IMG/VR virus record: IMGVR_UViG_3300021478_000794
Location: 25,391-89,390 of that record
DNA: 64,000 nt
Direction: 5' to 3' (one strand)
DNA from: a virus
Position numbers and translations under genes: made by a program
Shown here: positions 49,307-56,351 of the stretch, in pieces
Position numbering within the stretch: position 1 is the stretch's first letter
Layout of the letters: each line of letters starts with the position of its first letter
The notes under the pieces: generated by a model
The model's input: the letters and a program-made list of their open reading frames with translations, nothing else
What the model was told of the DNA's origin: nothing
Database searches by the model: none

Positions 49307-51136
49307 ATGTACCCGTCCCTCCCGATTTCTACCGCCTCGATTAGGGATCTCTGCGAAGCGACGGATTTCCTACAAACCGAACTCGAATATGGGGATAAGA
49401 CTTACCTTCATAACACTTTCACGACCTACACGTTTAACGGCGAATCCCTCATCCTCGTCGATACCGGAGTCCGCCGGACGGTCCGGATTACGCAGACCCC
49501 GAATATTAAGCGCTCGGTCGTTATTAAGGACGCGACCGGGAACGCCGGGAACGCCCCGATTACGGTCGTCGTCGCCCCGAATACGACCGGCGACGCGAAC
49601 CTCCAGGGGTTAACCGAGAAGGCCTTCCAGCTCTACGTCCCCTACGGAGCGCTCGAACTTACCGCGAACGGGAAGAGTTGGACGGCGACGGTCCCCCGCT
49701 CGACCGCTATCGGGACCCGGGGATTCCGTCTCCCGCAGAACCTCAACCTCGCCCTTCCCCCGGCCTACGGGGCCGTCGGGCAGAAGTTCCCCGCCCTCGT
49801 CTATTTCCCGGCTTCGATGGCCGGGGAGGACATCGTCCCGGCGACCTATAACGGGCTCTGCGGCTCGGTAAACTATTACTCCCAGCTTTCCGTCGCCGAC
49901 TCGTCCGCGACCCTAACCGCTCTCTTCGCGACCCCCGACCCGACCGATACTTCCGCCCACGTCCTCAACGAACTCGTTATTACGACCGATACAACCTTTA
50001 ACGTCCCGGACGATTTCCCCTCCCTTCTCGCGGCGAACGTCTATCTCGGCGATAAGCAGATCCTCCCCGACGTTACGGTTACGATTACCCTCGACGGCGA
50101 CGCGGTTACCGGCCTCCTTACCTTCGACCACCCCCAAGCCAGTCAGATCGTTATTACGGGCCGCCCCCCGCTAACCTTCCAGCCGGAGAGTACCTCCGTC
50201 TTTCAGACCGTCCCCGGCGCTATTCTCATAGATATAACGATGATCCCGACCCAGCTCGCCCAATTCCCGATCGGGAGCTTTATTACGATCGATAATATCG
50301 TAGGATGGCCGCTCGGGGTTACCACTCCCAATCAGCCGGGCGGCCTCGTCCGGTGGGCGGGGACCTGGCCGGTCGTCGCCCACGTCCAGAACCAGTTCGG
50401 GAATAACGCCCGGATCCAGATTACCGATTGGGCCCCGAATTTCCCGACGACCCCGATGGTCCCGCTACAGGCCCGCTGGCGTTCGTTCCCGACGATCGTC
50501 CAGGTCTCCGGCTCGGGCTCGCTCCAATTCTATTCCGACGGCTATACTTTTAACGAGGTCCTCTTCGTCGGCCAGAGTCTCGCCGCGACCGGCCTAACGG
50601 TCCACGGGATCCTTAACCTAAACGACGTCGCGATCGTCGGGTTCGCGAATAACGGAATCTACGGCGGTTACCGGGCCGTTATTTTCGATAAAAACCTCTA
50701 CCTATGCTCGAACGGGACGGGCTTATTCCTCGAACGGGGGGCGATCTGGGAAGGGGACCTCTCCCCGAGCGATAGTACGACGTTTATCGTCGGGAACGGG
50801 ACCGGGCTCGTCGCGAATAACGCCCAGATCGGCCTTAACCCGCTCTTCGCCTCCGGGAACCAGTCGAACGGCGTCTCCCTAAATAAGCTTTCCTTCCTCG
50901 AACTCGATAATAGTAAGATTATCTACAACGGCGGCGACGGGCTCTACGCCGTAGCTCAATCGCTCGCCTCGGGGCAGTCGAATACGGTTAGTAATAATAC
51001 GACCTGGGATCTAGAGGTCGCGGACGACGGCTTAATCCGGATGGTCGCGACGAGCGTCTTAAAGCTCGCCTCGCCGAACGGGTTTATGAATCCGGACGGG
51101 AGCCGGATCGAACTAACGACCGCCCCCTCGAAATGA
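49307..51136 (+). CDS. Beta-helix tail spike protein
   Basis: 609 aa. The N-terminal ~130 residues hold an attachment module (SVVIKDATGNAGNAPITVVV then YVPYGALELTANGKSWTAT) that is also present in the 51708 gene. Residues ~215-600 show beta-helix repeats (ITLDGDAVTGLLTFDHPQAS, VHGILNLNDVAIVGFANNGI, SFLELDNSKIIYNGGDGLYA). Second tail spike of the phage beside that at 20809. No catalytic residues assigned. Stop overlaps the next gene's ATG. Confidence 0.85.
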   Translation: MYPSLPISTASIRDLCEATDFLQTELEYGDKTYLHNTFTTYTFNGESLILVDTGVRRTVRITQTPNIKRSVVIKDATGNAGNAPITVVVAPNTTGDANLQGLTEKAFQLYVPYGALELTANGKSWTATVPRSTAIGTRGFRLPQNLNLALPPAYGAVGQKFPALVYFPASMAGEDIVPATYNGLCGSVNYYSQLSVADSSATLTALFATPDPTDTSAHVLNELVITTDTTFNVPDDFPSLLAANVYLGDKQILPDVTVTITLDGDAVTGLLTFDHPQASQIVITGRPPLTFQPESTSVFQTVPGAILIDITMIPTQLAQFPIGSFITIDNIVGWPLGVTTPNQPGGLVRWAGTWPVVAHVQNQFGNNARIQITDWAPNFPTTPMVPLQARWRSFPTIVQVSGSGSLQFYSDGYTFNEVLFVGQSLAATGLTVHGILNLNDVAIVGFANNGIYGGYRAVIFDKNLYLCSNGTGLFLERGAIWEGDLSPSDSTTFIVGNGTGLVANNAQIGLNPLFASGNQSNGVSLNKLSFLELDNSKIIYNGGDGLYAVAQSLASGQSNTVSNNTTWDLEVADDGLIRMVATSVLKLASPNGFMNPDGSRIELTTAPSK

Positions 51137-51264
51137 GTAACGAAGAAATTATCGGAATTTTAAAGTCGATTCAAGATCACCTAAAGCGGATCGAAGACCG
51201 GATCGCCGCGCTAGAGCCCCCGCCCGTAATCGACCCTAAGAAATCTCCATCGGAGGAACCCTAA
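51133..51264 (+). CDS. Small coiled-coil protein
   Basis: 43 aa (MSNEEIIGILKSIQDHLKRI...). ATGA overlap with the spike gene's stop; a heptad-like pattern (I..ILKSIQDHLKRIEDRI) suggests a short coiled coil. Its last 29 bases overlap the convergent 51236 gene. Possibly a spike trimerisation or accessory peptide. Confidence 0.6.
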   Translation: MSNEEIIGILKSIQDHLKRIEDRIAALEPPPVIDPKKSPSEEP

Positions 51265-51655
51265 AGAATTTATCCGCCGGAATGCCGTCTTCGTTTGTAT
51301 CGTTCCAATTGTTCGCGTCCTTAAAGCGACGCTTTAAGGTTTTCGCCATTTTTTCCGCGAGGGCGACGGAGTCCTTATGGACGTAGAAGATGGCGTAAAA
51401 ATTCCCCCGGCTAAGGCTCTCCTCTCGGGAGTGGGTATCGAGGTGGACGAGATGGTAGCGTACGAGCGGAAACTCCTCTTTATTTATTCCGGTAAATTCG
51501 AAGAAAATCTCCTCCCCGCCCCGCTTTAAGCGTTCCCTTAAAACGGCGAGCGTCTCCGGGCGGAGAACGTGGTTAAGTAAGTGCTCGACCTTCTCCGGAT
51601 CGTTGGAAAGTTCGATCCTTATCTCGTCGCCCTCGTTAGTTGTAAATTGTATCAT
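51236..51655 (-). CDS. Unknown small protein
   Basis: 139 aa, alpha/beta (VEHLLNHVLRPETLAVLRER, FPLVRYHLVHLDTHSREESL, FYAIFYVHKDSVALAEKMAK). Single minus-strand gene between plus-strand tail genes. The sequence resembles a small fold with paired strands and helices but no family is recognised. Confidence 0.7.
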   Translation of the reverse strand: MIQFTTNEGDEIRIELSNDPEKVEHLLNHVLRPETLAVLRERLKRGGEEIFFEFTGINKEEFPLVRYHLVHLDTHSREESLSRGNFYAIFYVHKDSVALAEKMAKTLKRRFKDANNWNDTNEDGIPADKFFRVPPMEIS

Positions 51656-51691
51656 TATTTCTCCCTCTCTCTCTAGAACTCCGGTCGATCG

Positions 51692-51699
51692 GTATTTTA
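51692..51699 (+). promoter_or_regulatory. GTATTTTA box
   Basis: GATCGGTATTTTACCGCCGA then TATG: octamer 8 bases before the ATG at 51708, in a divergent intergenic gap; it also sits in a CGGTATTTTACCG near-palindrome. Confidence 0.35.
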
Positions 51700-51707
51700 C
51701 CGCCGAT

Positions 51708-52274
51708 ATGCCGCTACCTCTAGCTCCCGCCGCCGAGATCTCCGATATCGTCGAGGGTATTAACGAGATGTATAACGGGTCGCCGCTCCCCTTTACCGAG
51801 CTTCTCGTAACGACGGCGACCTACCGCTACGATTATCCCGACCCGGCCTACGCCGTCCTCCTCGTCGCGACCGGCTTCCAGAAAACGATCCAGATCCCAG
51901 CGACCGTCCCGGTCGGAACCCGGCTCCTAATTAAGGATATGTCGGGGAACGCCGGGACGAACATGATTATCATCGAGCCCCTCGACGGCCTCCTAATCGA
52001 CGGAGTAAACGTCCCGCTCCTGATAAATGTTAATTTCGGCTCGGTCCTTATTATCGTCGCCGACGAAGGGCTTTACACCGTCGGGCGCTATTTTATCCAG
52101 AGTCAGTATTTCGATTCCCTCTGCGTCTTCGATACCCGGATCGACTCCTCGGTAACGATCGGCTCGGCGACCAACGGCCTCTCGGTCGGCCCCTTAACGA
52201 TTAACGCGGTCGACGCGAATAATAACGACGTCGTCGTTACCGTCGCGGCGGGAGCGAGATGGGTCGTAATTTAA
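51708..52274 (+). CDS. Tail fibre/attachment protein
   Basis: 188 aa from the ATG at 51708 (MPLPLAPAAE), after a GTATTTTA box. Contains RLLIKDMSGNAGTNMIIIEP then IDGVNVPLLINVNFGSVLII, the same module as the N-terminus of the 49307 spike. The C-terminal ~50 residues are beta-rich (SSVTIGSATNGLSVGPLTIN). So it may occupy a similar attachment site or be a shortened fibre. First of four closely spaced plus-strand genes. Confidence 0.75.
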   Translation: MPLPLAPAAEISDIVEGINEMYNGSPLPFTELLVTTATYRYDYPDPAYAVLLVATGFQKTIQIPATVPVGTRLLIKDMSGNAGTNMIIIEPLDGLLIDGVNVPLLINVNFGSVLIIVADEGLYTVGRYFIQSQYFDSLCVFDTRIDSSVTIGSATNGLSVGPLTINAVDANNNDVVVTVAAGARWVVI

Positions 52275-52278
52275 CGGT

Positions 52279-52557
52279 ATGGCGGAACAAACCATATTTC
52301 AATCGGGGCAGGAATTCGGCGCGAGCGACGTCGTAACGAATATTAAGCTCGAAGATATCGTTAACGCGATCGTCGTCGATTATCCCGCCCTAGCCCAGGC
52401 GATAATGAACTCCGGCGCGACCGACCCGAACGCCCTCGTCCGCTTTACCGGGAACCAGCTCCAACTCCGGAACGCCGAGAGCGGCCTCTGGCACTCGATC
52501 TGGATAAAAGGGTCGGCGGGCGAGGAAGAGATCGTCCTAGGGCAAGGGACAACGTAG
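52279..52557 (+). CDS. Small virion-region protein, unknown
   Basis: 92 aa (MAEQTIFQSGQEFGASDVVT). Acidic with a helical middle (KLEDIVNAIVVDYPALAQAI) and a C-terminal LQLRNAESGLWHSIWIKGSA that resembles fibre tips. Sits 4 bases after the attachment protein; possible fibre component or chaperone. Confidence 0.7.
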   Translation: MAEQTIFQSGQEFGASDVVTNIKLEDIVNAIVVDYPALAQAIMNSGATDPNALVRFTGNQLQLRNAESGLWHSIWIKGSAGEEEIVLGQGTT

Positions 52558-52566
52558 GAAAGAGAT

Positions 52567-52842
52567 ATGAGTATCGCTTGTTACTCAGCCTTAAAAGAAG
52601 CGGTCGAACGCTTAGAAGAGATTAGCCTCTCCCCCGAACCTAAACCCCCCGGCCTCGGTCTCGGAGGGGAGATGGCGAAGACCGGTTATAAGCCCTCCTC
52701 CTCCCAATCGAGTCTCCCGGCCCACGCCGCCTCCGACGAGGATAAATTTAGCGAAATAACTCAACGCCTCGACGATCTCGAAAGCATGATTATGAACGTC
52801 ATGGAAAAAACGGGGATGTTTAAGAAACCGGGAAACCCTTAA
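52567..52842 (+). CDS. Small protein, unknown
   Basis: 91 aa. Helical N-terminus (ALKEAVERLEEISL), a Pro/Gly/Ser linker, and a C-terminal coiled coil (EITQRLDDLESMIMNVMEKT). GGAAAGAG precedes the ATG. Likely oligomeric. No family recognised. Confidence 0.7.
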   Translation: MSIACYSALKEAVERLEEISLSPEPKPPGLGLGGEMAKTGYKPSSSQSSLPAHAASDEDKFSEITQRLDDLESMIMNVMEKTGMFKKPGNP

Positions 52843-52852
52843 ACCAAATTCT

Positions 52853-53506
52853 ATGCCACTCACGAAAAAAGGCCGGAAGATAATGCGCGCCATGAAGGAC
52901 GAATACGGCGCGGATAAGGGCGAAGAGGTTTTCTACGCTTCGCGGAATAAGGGAACGATCTCGGGAGTCGATCCGGAGAGTCGTAAAAAGAAAACGAAGA
53001 AAAAGAAGACCGAGGAGATGACGACGACGCTTAATATCGGCGGTTCCGGCTCCCAAACCCTTCCTCCCTCGCGACCGAAACTCCGGCTTAAACCGAAAGC
53101 GGCGCTTCCCCTTAAGAAAAAGAAGAAAGCTCCGCCGGAGAAAATCGTCCGGAACTATACGGGCCGGGAAACGGGCGAGGAAGAAGCGGAGCGCCGGGTT
53201 ATGCGGATGGTCGCGGAGTACGAGAAGGCGAACGGGATCTCCCTAACCGAGCAGCCCGCCGCCGGAGCGCCCGGAGCGCCCGGGCCTAACCCCGGGGCCG
53301 GGGCTAGCCCTAGCCAGCAGCAACCGAAACCCCGGGAGCAAATTAAGATTCTCGCCGGAGGCGATACTTGGATCGTTACCTACGTCGATAAGAGTAGGGG
53401 ATGGTGCGTTTATCAGCAACAAGGCGGCGTCGGGACCGCTAAATTTAAGCTCGGTCCCATTAAGACCTTAAAGGACGCTTTTACGTCGGTCGCGGCTTAC
53501 TTCTAA
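52853..53506 (+). CDS. Lys-rich protein with KGRKIMRAMKDEYGADKGEE domain
   Basis: 217 aa. The first ~40 residues (MPLTKKGRKIMRAMKDEYGA then DKGEEVFYASRNKGTISGV) are a small module common in phage proteins and known at the ends of structural proteins. Two polylysine stretches (KKKTKKKKTEE, LKKKKKAP), a Gly/Ala/Pro collagen-like piece and a C-terminal beta domain (GGDTWIVTYVDKSRGWCVYQ) follow. Function unknown; basic segments suggest nucleic-acid contact. Confidence 0.75.
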   Translation: MPLTKKGRKIMRAMKDEYGADKGEEVFYASRNKGTISGVDPESRKKKTKKKKTEEMTTTLNIGGSGSQTLPPSRPKLRLKPKAALPLKKKKKAPPEKIVRNYTGRETGEEEAERRVMRMVAEYEKANGISLTEQPAAGAPGAPGPNPGAGASPSQQQPKPREQIKILAGGDTWIVTYVDKSRGWCVYQQQGGVGTAKFKLGPIKTLKDAFTSVAAYF

Positions 53507-53568
53507 AACTGGGTCGGCCATAGGATACAAGCCACAAAAAGGGATATCATAAGGAACTCGGGGACCAT
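53503..53568 (-). CDS. Micro membrane peptide
   Basis: 21 aa (MVPEFLMISLFVACILWPTQ then F), a single predicted membrane segment. The ATG is preceded by TACGAAATAACCCAG, reminiscent of the CGAAATG leader, and the stop overlaps the convergent gene by 4 bases. Small size makes it uncertain. Confidence 0.4.
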   Translation of the reverse strand: MVPEFLMISLFVACILWPTQF

Positions 53569-53573
53569 CTGGG

Positions 53574-53645
53574 TTATTTCGTATTCCACACCCAGTTTAC
53601 GAGGATTAAAGCTAGGATTCCGAGCGCGAATTGCCACCAGCTCAT
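53574..53645 (-). CDS. Micro membrane peptide
   Basis: 23 aa (MSWWQFALGILALILVNWVW then NTK), one membrane helix with Trp at both ends and a positive C-terminus. AAAAGGGAAACGGT before the ATG fits the usual ribosome site. With the peptide at 53503 it fills the gap between two genes exactly. Confidence 0.5.
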   Translation of the reverse strand: MSWWQFALGILALILVNWVWNTK

Positions 53646-53657
53646 ACCGTTTCCCTT

Positions 53658-54035
53658 TTAGAGCGCCGACTCGAACTTAACGAGAATCTCGTCCGCGATC
53701 GGAGCCTTCTGCGTCGAGAGGACCGCTTTCATATAATTAATCTGCGCCGGGGTAAAGAGGATCGAAACGTAATTCGCCGCCGAGGTCGTCGCCCCGACCG
53801 ACTTTTCTAAGGCCTCGGCGTGCCGCCGACCGTCCTCTAAGACCTCGTTGAATTCCCGCCGGTTGGTTACGACCGGATCGGGCCGGAGCGGTTTCTCGTA
53901 GCCAACTTTCGCCTCGACCGGAGCCTCTTTTTCCTTCGGTTTCGGTCCCGGCTTTTTCTTTACCGGAACCGGCTGCTGGATAATATCCTCGTCGGAAATA
54001 TTTACGACGGGCGCTTCGTCTTCGTTATTACTCAT
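53658..54035 (-). CDS. Unknown phage protein
   Basis: 125 aa. Acidic N-terminus with a Pro/Lys linker (VPVKKKPGPKPKEKEAPVEA) that holds an AT-hook-like PGPKPK; the C-terminal half is helical (REFNEVLEDGRRHAEALEKS, AQINYMKAVLSTQKA). ATGA overlap with the upstream gene. Function unknown. Confidence 0.7.
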   Translation of the reverse strand: MSNNEDEAPVVNISDEDIIQQPVPVKKKPGPKPKEKEAPVEAKVGYEKPLRPDPVVTNRREFNEVLEDGRRHAEALEKSVGATTSAANYVSILFTPAQINYMKAVLSTQKAPIADEILVKFESAL

Positions 54036-54319
54036 AGGACGGACATCGGCGGTTCTTCGCTAAAAGGGGAATCGTGGGCTTTCTGAAAGGCTTCTAAAAT
54101 CGAGTCGTATTCCGGGGAGGACGTTTCGGGCCGCCGCTTTAACCATTCGGTCATCTGGTCAATCCGGCGGGTCGTGGTTATGACCGAGACAGCGGGGAGG
54201 ATCGAGGCGCGGAGCGCGAAATCGAACGCCTCGGCGGCTTCCGGAAAGTTCCCGGTCGAATTAAAAAGGGCGCGGAGCCGGGAGGCGTCGCTTCGGGAGA
54301 GAATTAGGGAAGCATGCAT
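54032..54319 (-). CDS. Unknown helical protein
   Basis: 95 aa, all helical (SRSDASRLRALFNSTGNFPE, TRRIDQMTEWLKRRPETSSP). Coupled to the downstream gene by an ATGA overlap and 6 bases away from the small gene upstream. No family recognised. Confidence 0.7.
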   Translation of the reverse strand: MHASLILSRSDASRLRALFNSTGNFPEAAEAFDFALRASILPAVSVITTTRRIDQMTEWLKRRPETSSPEYDSILEAFQKAHDSPFSEEPPMSVL

Positions 54320-54325
54320 AATGGG

Positions 54326-54478
54326 TTAAGTATCCGGATCGACCGGAACCGAAAGACCTTTACCGGCGGCGTAAAACTCGGCGAGCGCCTTCCGCTGGCC
54401 GAGGGTAAGATCTTCGAAAGCGATCCGGCCCTCTAACCATTCCACGAACCAATTTACTTTAACGGCGGTTTCCGTCAT
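54326..54478 (-). CDS. Small protein downstream of the tRNA
   Basis: 50 aa (MTETAVKVNWFVEWLEGRIA...). Compact helical protein (FEDLTLGQRKALAEFYAAGK). Open frame with native codon choice and tight spacing to the 54032 gene. It begins 22 bases after the tRNA; no clear Shine-Dalgarno is seen, so processing of a joint tRNA-mRNA transcript is possible. Confidence 0.65.
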   Translation of the reverse strand: MTETAVKVNWFVEWLEGRIAFEDLTLGQRKALAEFYAAGKGLSVPVDPDT

Positions 54479-54499
54479 AAAGCGGGGAAAAGGAGTAAA

Positions 54500-54572
54500 T
54501 TGCGGGGGGAGGATTTGAACCTCCGATCTCCTGGTTATGAGCCAGACGACTTAACCACTGGTCCACCCCGCG
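54500..54572 (-). tRNA. Initiator-type tRNA-fMet (anticodon CAU)
   Basis: 73 nt cloverleaf: acceptor CGCGGGG with CCCCGCA, D stem GACC, anticodon stem TCTGG/CCAGG with loop CTCATAA, T arm GGAGG-TTCAAAT-CCTCC. Initiator hallmarks: unpaired C1/A72, A11:U24 in the D stem, discriminator A73, and acceptor ends nearly identical to bacterial tRNA-fMet (CGCGGGGTGGA, CCCCGCAA). Only two of the usual three G:C pairs precede the loop (T29:A41 replaces one). CCA is not encoded and must be added. It probably feeds phage translation initiation. Confidence 0.9.
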
Positions 54573-54590
54573 ATTCGAAAACTTATCGAA

Positions 54591-54803
54591 CTATCGGATC
54601 TCGGTATAGCTCGAAAATCGGCAATTCTGGAAGGTCGCCTTAAAAATTTGTTGAGCGGTCCCGGCGTCCGGCGCTTCGACGACCGTGTACTGGGTACTCC
54701 CGTTTCCCGGGAGGAAGTAGGCGATCTTAAATTTTCGCGGAGTCCCGTAAACGACGGTAAGCGAAACGATCGCGATCGTAAGGAATAGCATTAGTTTTTT
54801 CAT
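54591..54803 (-). CDS. Small secreted protein
   Basis: 70 aa from the ATG at 54803. Sec-type signal peptide (MKKLMLFLTIAIVSLTVVYG) then a ~50-residue mature part (KIAYFLPGNGSTQYTVVEAP then DAGTAQQIFKATFQNCRF). The upstream frame in the ORF is not native-looking, so this start is preferred. Exported or periplasmic, function unknown. Confidence 0.75.
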   Translation of the reverse strand: MKKLMLFLTIAIVSLTVVYGTPRKFKIAYFLPGNGSTQYTVVEAPDAGTAQQIFKATFQNCRFSSYTEIR

Positions 54804-54813
54804 AAAAGGTCTT

Positions 54814-55071
54814 TCAGTAATAGCGAACGGCTCGGCCCCGCTCGTCGTAGTAGATCTTGGGTTTCTGGGTAGCGGCCCGGCGGGCCGGGAGGGAGGTCGA
54901 GTAATAGCGGCTCCCCCCGAGTAACTTCCTACAAATCCACTCGGGCGTATAACGGGCGAGATCGGGCCGCGCTTCCATCTCCGAGCGGCACATCGTCCAA
55001 GGTTCATGTTCCGCTCTCTTCCGTTTCGGCTCGTCCCAGGCCTCTCCCGTAAAAAGTAATTGACGGGACAC
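54814..55071 (-). CDS. Unknown small protein
   Basis: 85 aa from a GTG at 55071 with AAAGGGGAAG upstream. Charged, with two cysteines (TMCRSEM, EWICRKLL) and a tyrosine/arginine-rich C-terminus (KIYYDERGRAVRYY). No family recognised. Confidence 0.7.
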   Translation of the reverse strand: MSRQLLFTGEAWDEPKRKRAEHEPWTMCRSEMEARPDLARYTPEWICRKLLGGSRYYSTSLPARRAATQKPKIYYDERGRAVRYY

Positions 55072-55096
55072 TCTTCCCCTTTAGAACGACGAGAAG

Positions 55097-55321
55097 TTAT
55101 TTTTGGTAAAAGAACCGGGGCGGCCAGTAAAGCCGCGCTTCTTCTTTATCCGCCTCTAGGAGCGCGTTAGTGCAAAGCTGGAAGAAATGGCTTCGGTCTT
55201 TAAATCCGAATTTACGTACAACTTCTTCTAGGCGTTCCAAATTCTCTAAGCGGACGCTCGTCGTTCGTTTATCCACGGTTTTAATAGTCGATTTAGTTCG
55301 TATCATAGTTTCAGTTTTCAA
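55097..55321 (-). CDS. Ribbon-helix-helix-type regulator
   Basis: 74 aa. KRTTSVRLENLERLEEVVRK followed by FGFKDRSHFFQLCTNALLEA fits the RHH/CopG-type fold: a short beta ribbon (TTSVRL), then two helices. Such proteins bind DNA as dimers and may control the ligase and accessory genes. The start could be the first Met or the Met at position 6. Confidence 0.65.
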   Translation of the reverse strand: MKTETMIRTKSTIKTVDKRTTSVRLENLERLEEVVRKFGFKDRSHFFQLCTNALLEADKEEARLYWPPRFFYQK

Positions 55322-55327
55322 TAATTT

Positions 55328-55915
55328 TTAGAACGAGAAGTTCTTATGTAACTTCCGGCATTTCGCCATCCACCCGGCCCGCGTCCCGTCCCGGGTCCCG
55401 AGTTTCCCCGCAGGATCCTTAACGACGAGCCCCTCGTCTTCCCCCGCCGTAAGCGAGTCGAAGAGGGCCCCGAAATTCGCTCGGGAATAATCGGCGAGTA
55501 AAAGCTTCGGCCCGGGCGTTAAAAGCGCCCCTAGCCGAGCATAGCGCTCGGCGTAGGTCTTCCCGAGGAGATAGACGCCGTCGTCGACGAGGAGGTCGTG
55601 CACATAATTAGTATCCTTCGGACCGCCGGTAACCTTGGAGTGTAGGAGTTCGGCGTTAAAAACGTACCAGCCGGTCCCGGCGAGGGCGGCGAACGGCGCG
55701 AGGCTCGCGGGAGTAAACTTCCACTGTTTATGTAGTTCGCCGTGTCGGTTATAGGCGAAGGGCTTCCGGTCGGGACCGACGAAGATAACGGAGTTCGTCC
55801 CGTTCTTTTTCCGCTGGGCGATCCAGCCCTTCTCTTCGTAGGACGAAAGGAGCGAGCGAGGAATCTTAACCTCGGCCCGGGGCGGCGTAATATAGGAGAA
55901 CCCGTCGTATCTCAT
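55328..55915 (-). CDS. Minimal ATP-dependent DNA/RNA ligase (nucleotidyltransferase domain only)
   Basis: 195 aa. Covalent nucleotidyltransferase motifs are visible: I AQRKKNG (K36 probable AMP acceptor), IIIa WYVFNAELLHSK, IV DEGLVVKDP and V WMAKCRK. The length covers only the adenylation domain; the usual C-terminal OB fold is missing. Motif I is KKNG rather than the common KxDG. Seals nicks or ends during replication or repair. CGAAATG leader upstream and a basic C-terminus (KCRKLHKNFSF). Confidence 0.85.
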   Translation of the reverse strand: MRYDGFSYITPPRAEVKIPRSLLSSYEEKGWIAQRKKNGTNSVIFVGPDRKPFAYNRHGELHKQWKFTPASLAPFAALAGTGWYVFNAELLHSKVTGGPKDTNYVHDLLVDDGVYLLGKTYAERYARLGALLTPGPKLLLADYSRANFGALFDSLTAGEDEGLVVKDPAGKLGTRDGTRAGWMAKCRKLHKNFSF

Positions 55916-55930
55916 ACGGGTTACATTTCG
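55916..55930 (-). promoter_or_regulatory. CGAAATG leader box
   Basis: Gene-sense CGAAATGTAACCCGT-ATGA. The inner ATG is followed by TAA. Confidence 0.55.
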
Positions 55931-55949
55931 CCTCCCTAGAAAAGAAAAA

Positions 55950-55969
55950 CCCCGCCGGTTAGGGCGGGG
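55950..55969 (-). terminator. Intrinsic terminator
   Basis: CCCCGCC / GGCGGGG hairpin followed on the minus strand by TTTTT, downstream of the YRVGNN-repeat gene. Confidence 0.8.
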
Positions 55970-55995
55970 TCTTCCGGGGAGGAGATTTTAGTTAG

Positions 55996-56241
55996 TTAGT
56001 TATTATCGTCGTCGTAGTAGGTGTTGTTGCCGACCCGGTAGCTAGAGCCGGAGTGATAGTTCCCGTTACGATCGGTACCGCTCCAATAATAGTTGTTACC
56101 GACGCGGTAACCGCTATAGGATTCGCCGTTCGATCCGGTATAGTAGTCGTTATTACCGACGCGATAGCTCGACCAGCTTCCAGCGAAGGCCGGGCTAATT
56201 AAACTAAGCGCGAGGAGAGTTAAGGATAATTTCTTTAGCAT
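55996..56241 (-). CDS. Secreted YRVGNN-repeat protein
   Basis: 81 aa. Signal peptide MLKKLSLTLLALSLISPAFA, then a 61-residue mature chain with three YRVGNN(D/Y/T)YY repeats separated by Ser/Gly/Asn (SSYRVGNNDYY, SGYRVGNNYYW, SSYRVGNNTYY). Small exported aromatic repeat protein, perhaps binding surface or periplasmic polymer. Own CGAAATG-type leader and own terminator, so a single-gene unit. Confidence 0.8.
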   Translation of the reverse strand: MLKKLSLTLLALSLISPAFAGSWSSYRVGNNDYYTGSNGESYSGYRVGNNYYWSGTDRNGNYHSGSSYRVGNNTYYDDDNN

Positions 56242-56262
56242 AGTAGAGAACTACATTTCGTA
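56242..56262 (-). promoter_or_regulatory. CGAAATG leader box (long spacing)
   Basis: Gene-sense ACGAAATGTAGTTCTCTACT-ATG; inner ATG followed by TAG; spacing 15 instead of 11. The CTACGAAATGTAG core is partly palindromic. Confidence 0.45.
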
Positions 56263-56302
56263 GTCTTACCCGAGAAAGAACGGGAAGCCCGCCCGGAAAA
56301 GA

Positions 56303-56330
56303 AAAACCCCGCCTTCGAGGACGGGGTTTT
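56303..56330 (-). terminator. Intrinsic terminator
   Basis: AAAACCCCG / CGGGGTTTT stem with an inner CC/GG; T-run on the minus strand after the 56352 gene. Confidence 0.75.
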
Positions 56331-56351
56331 CAAAATTACCTTTCTTTCTCC

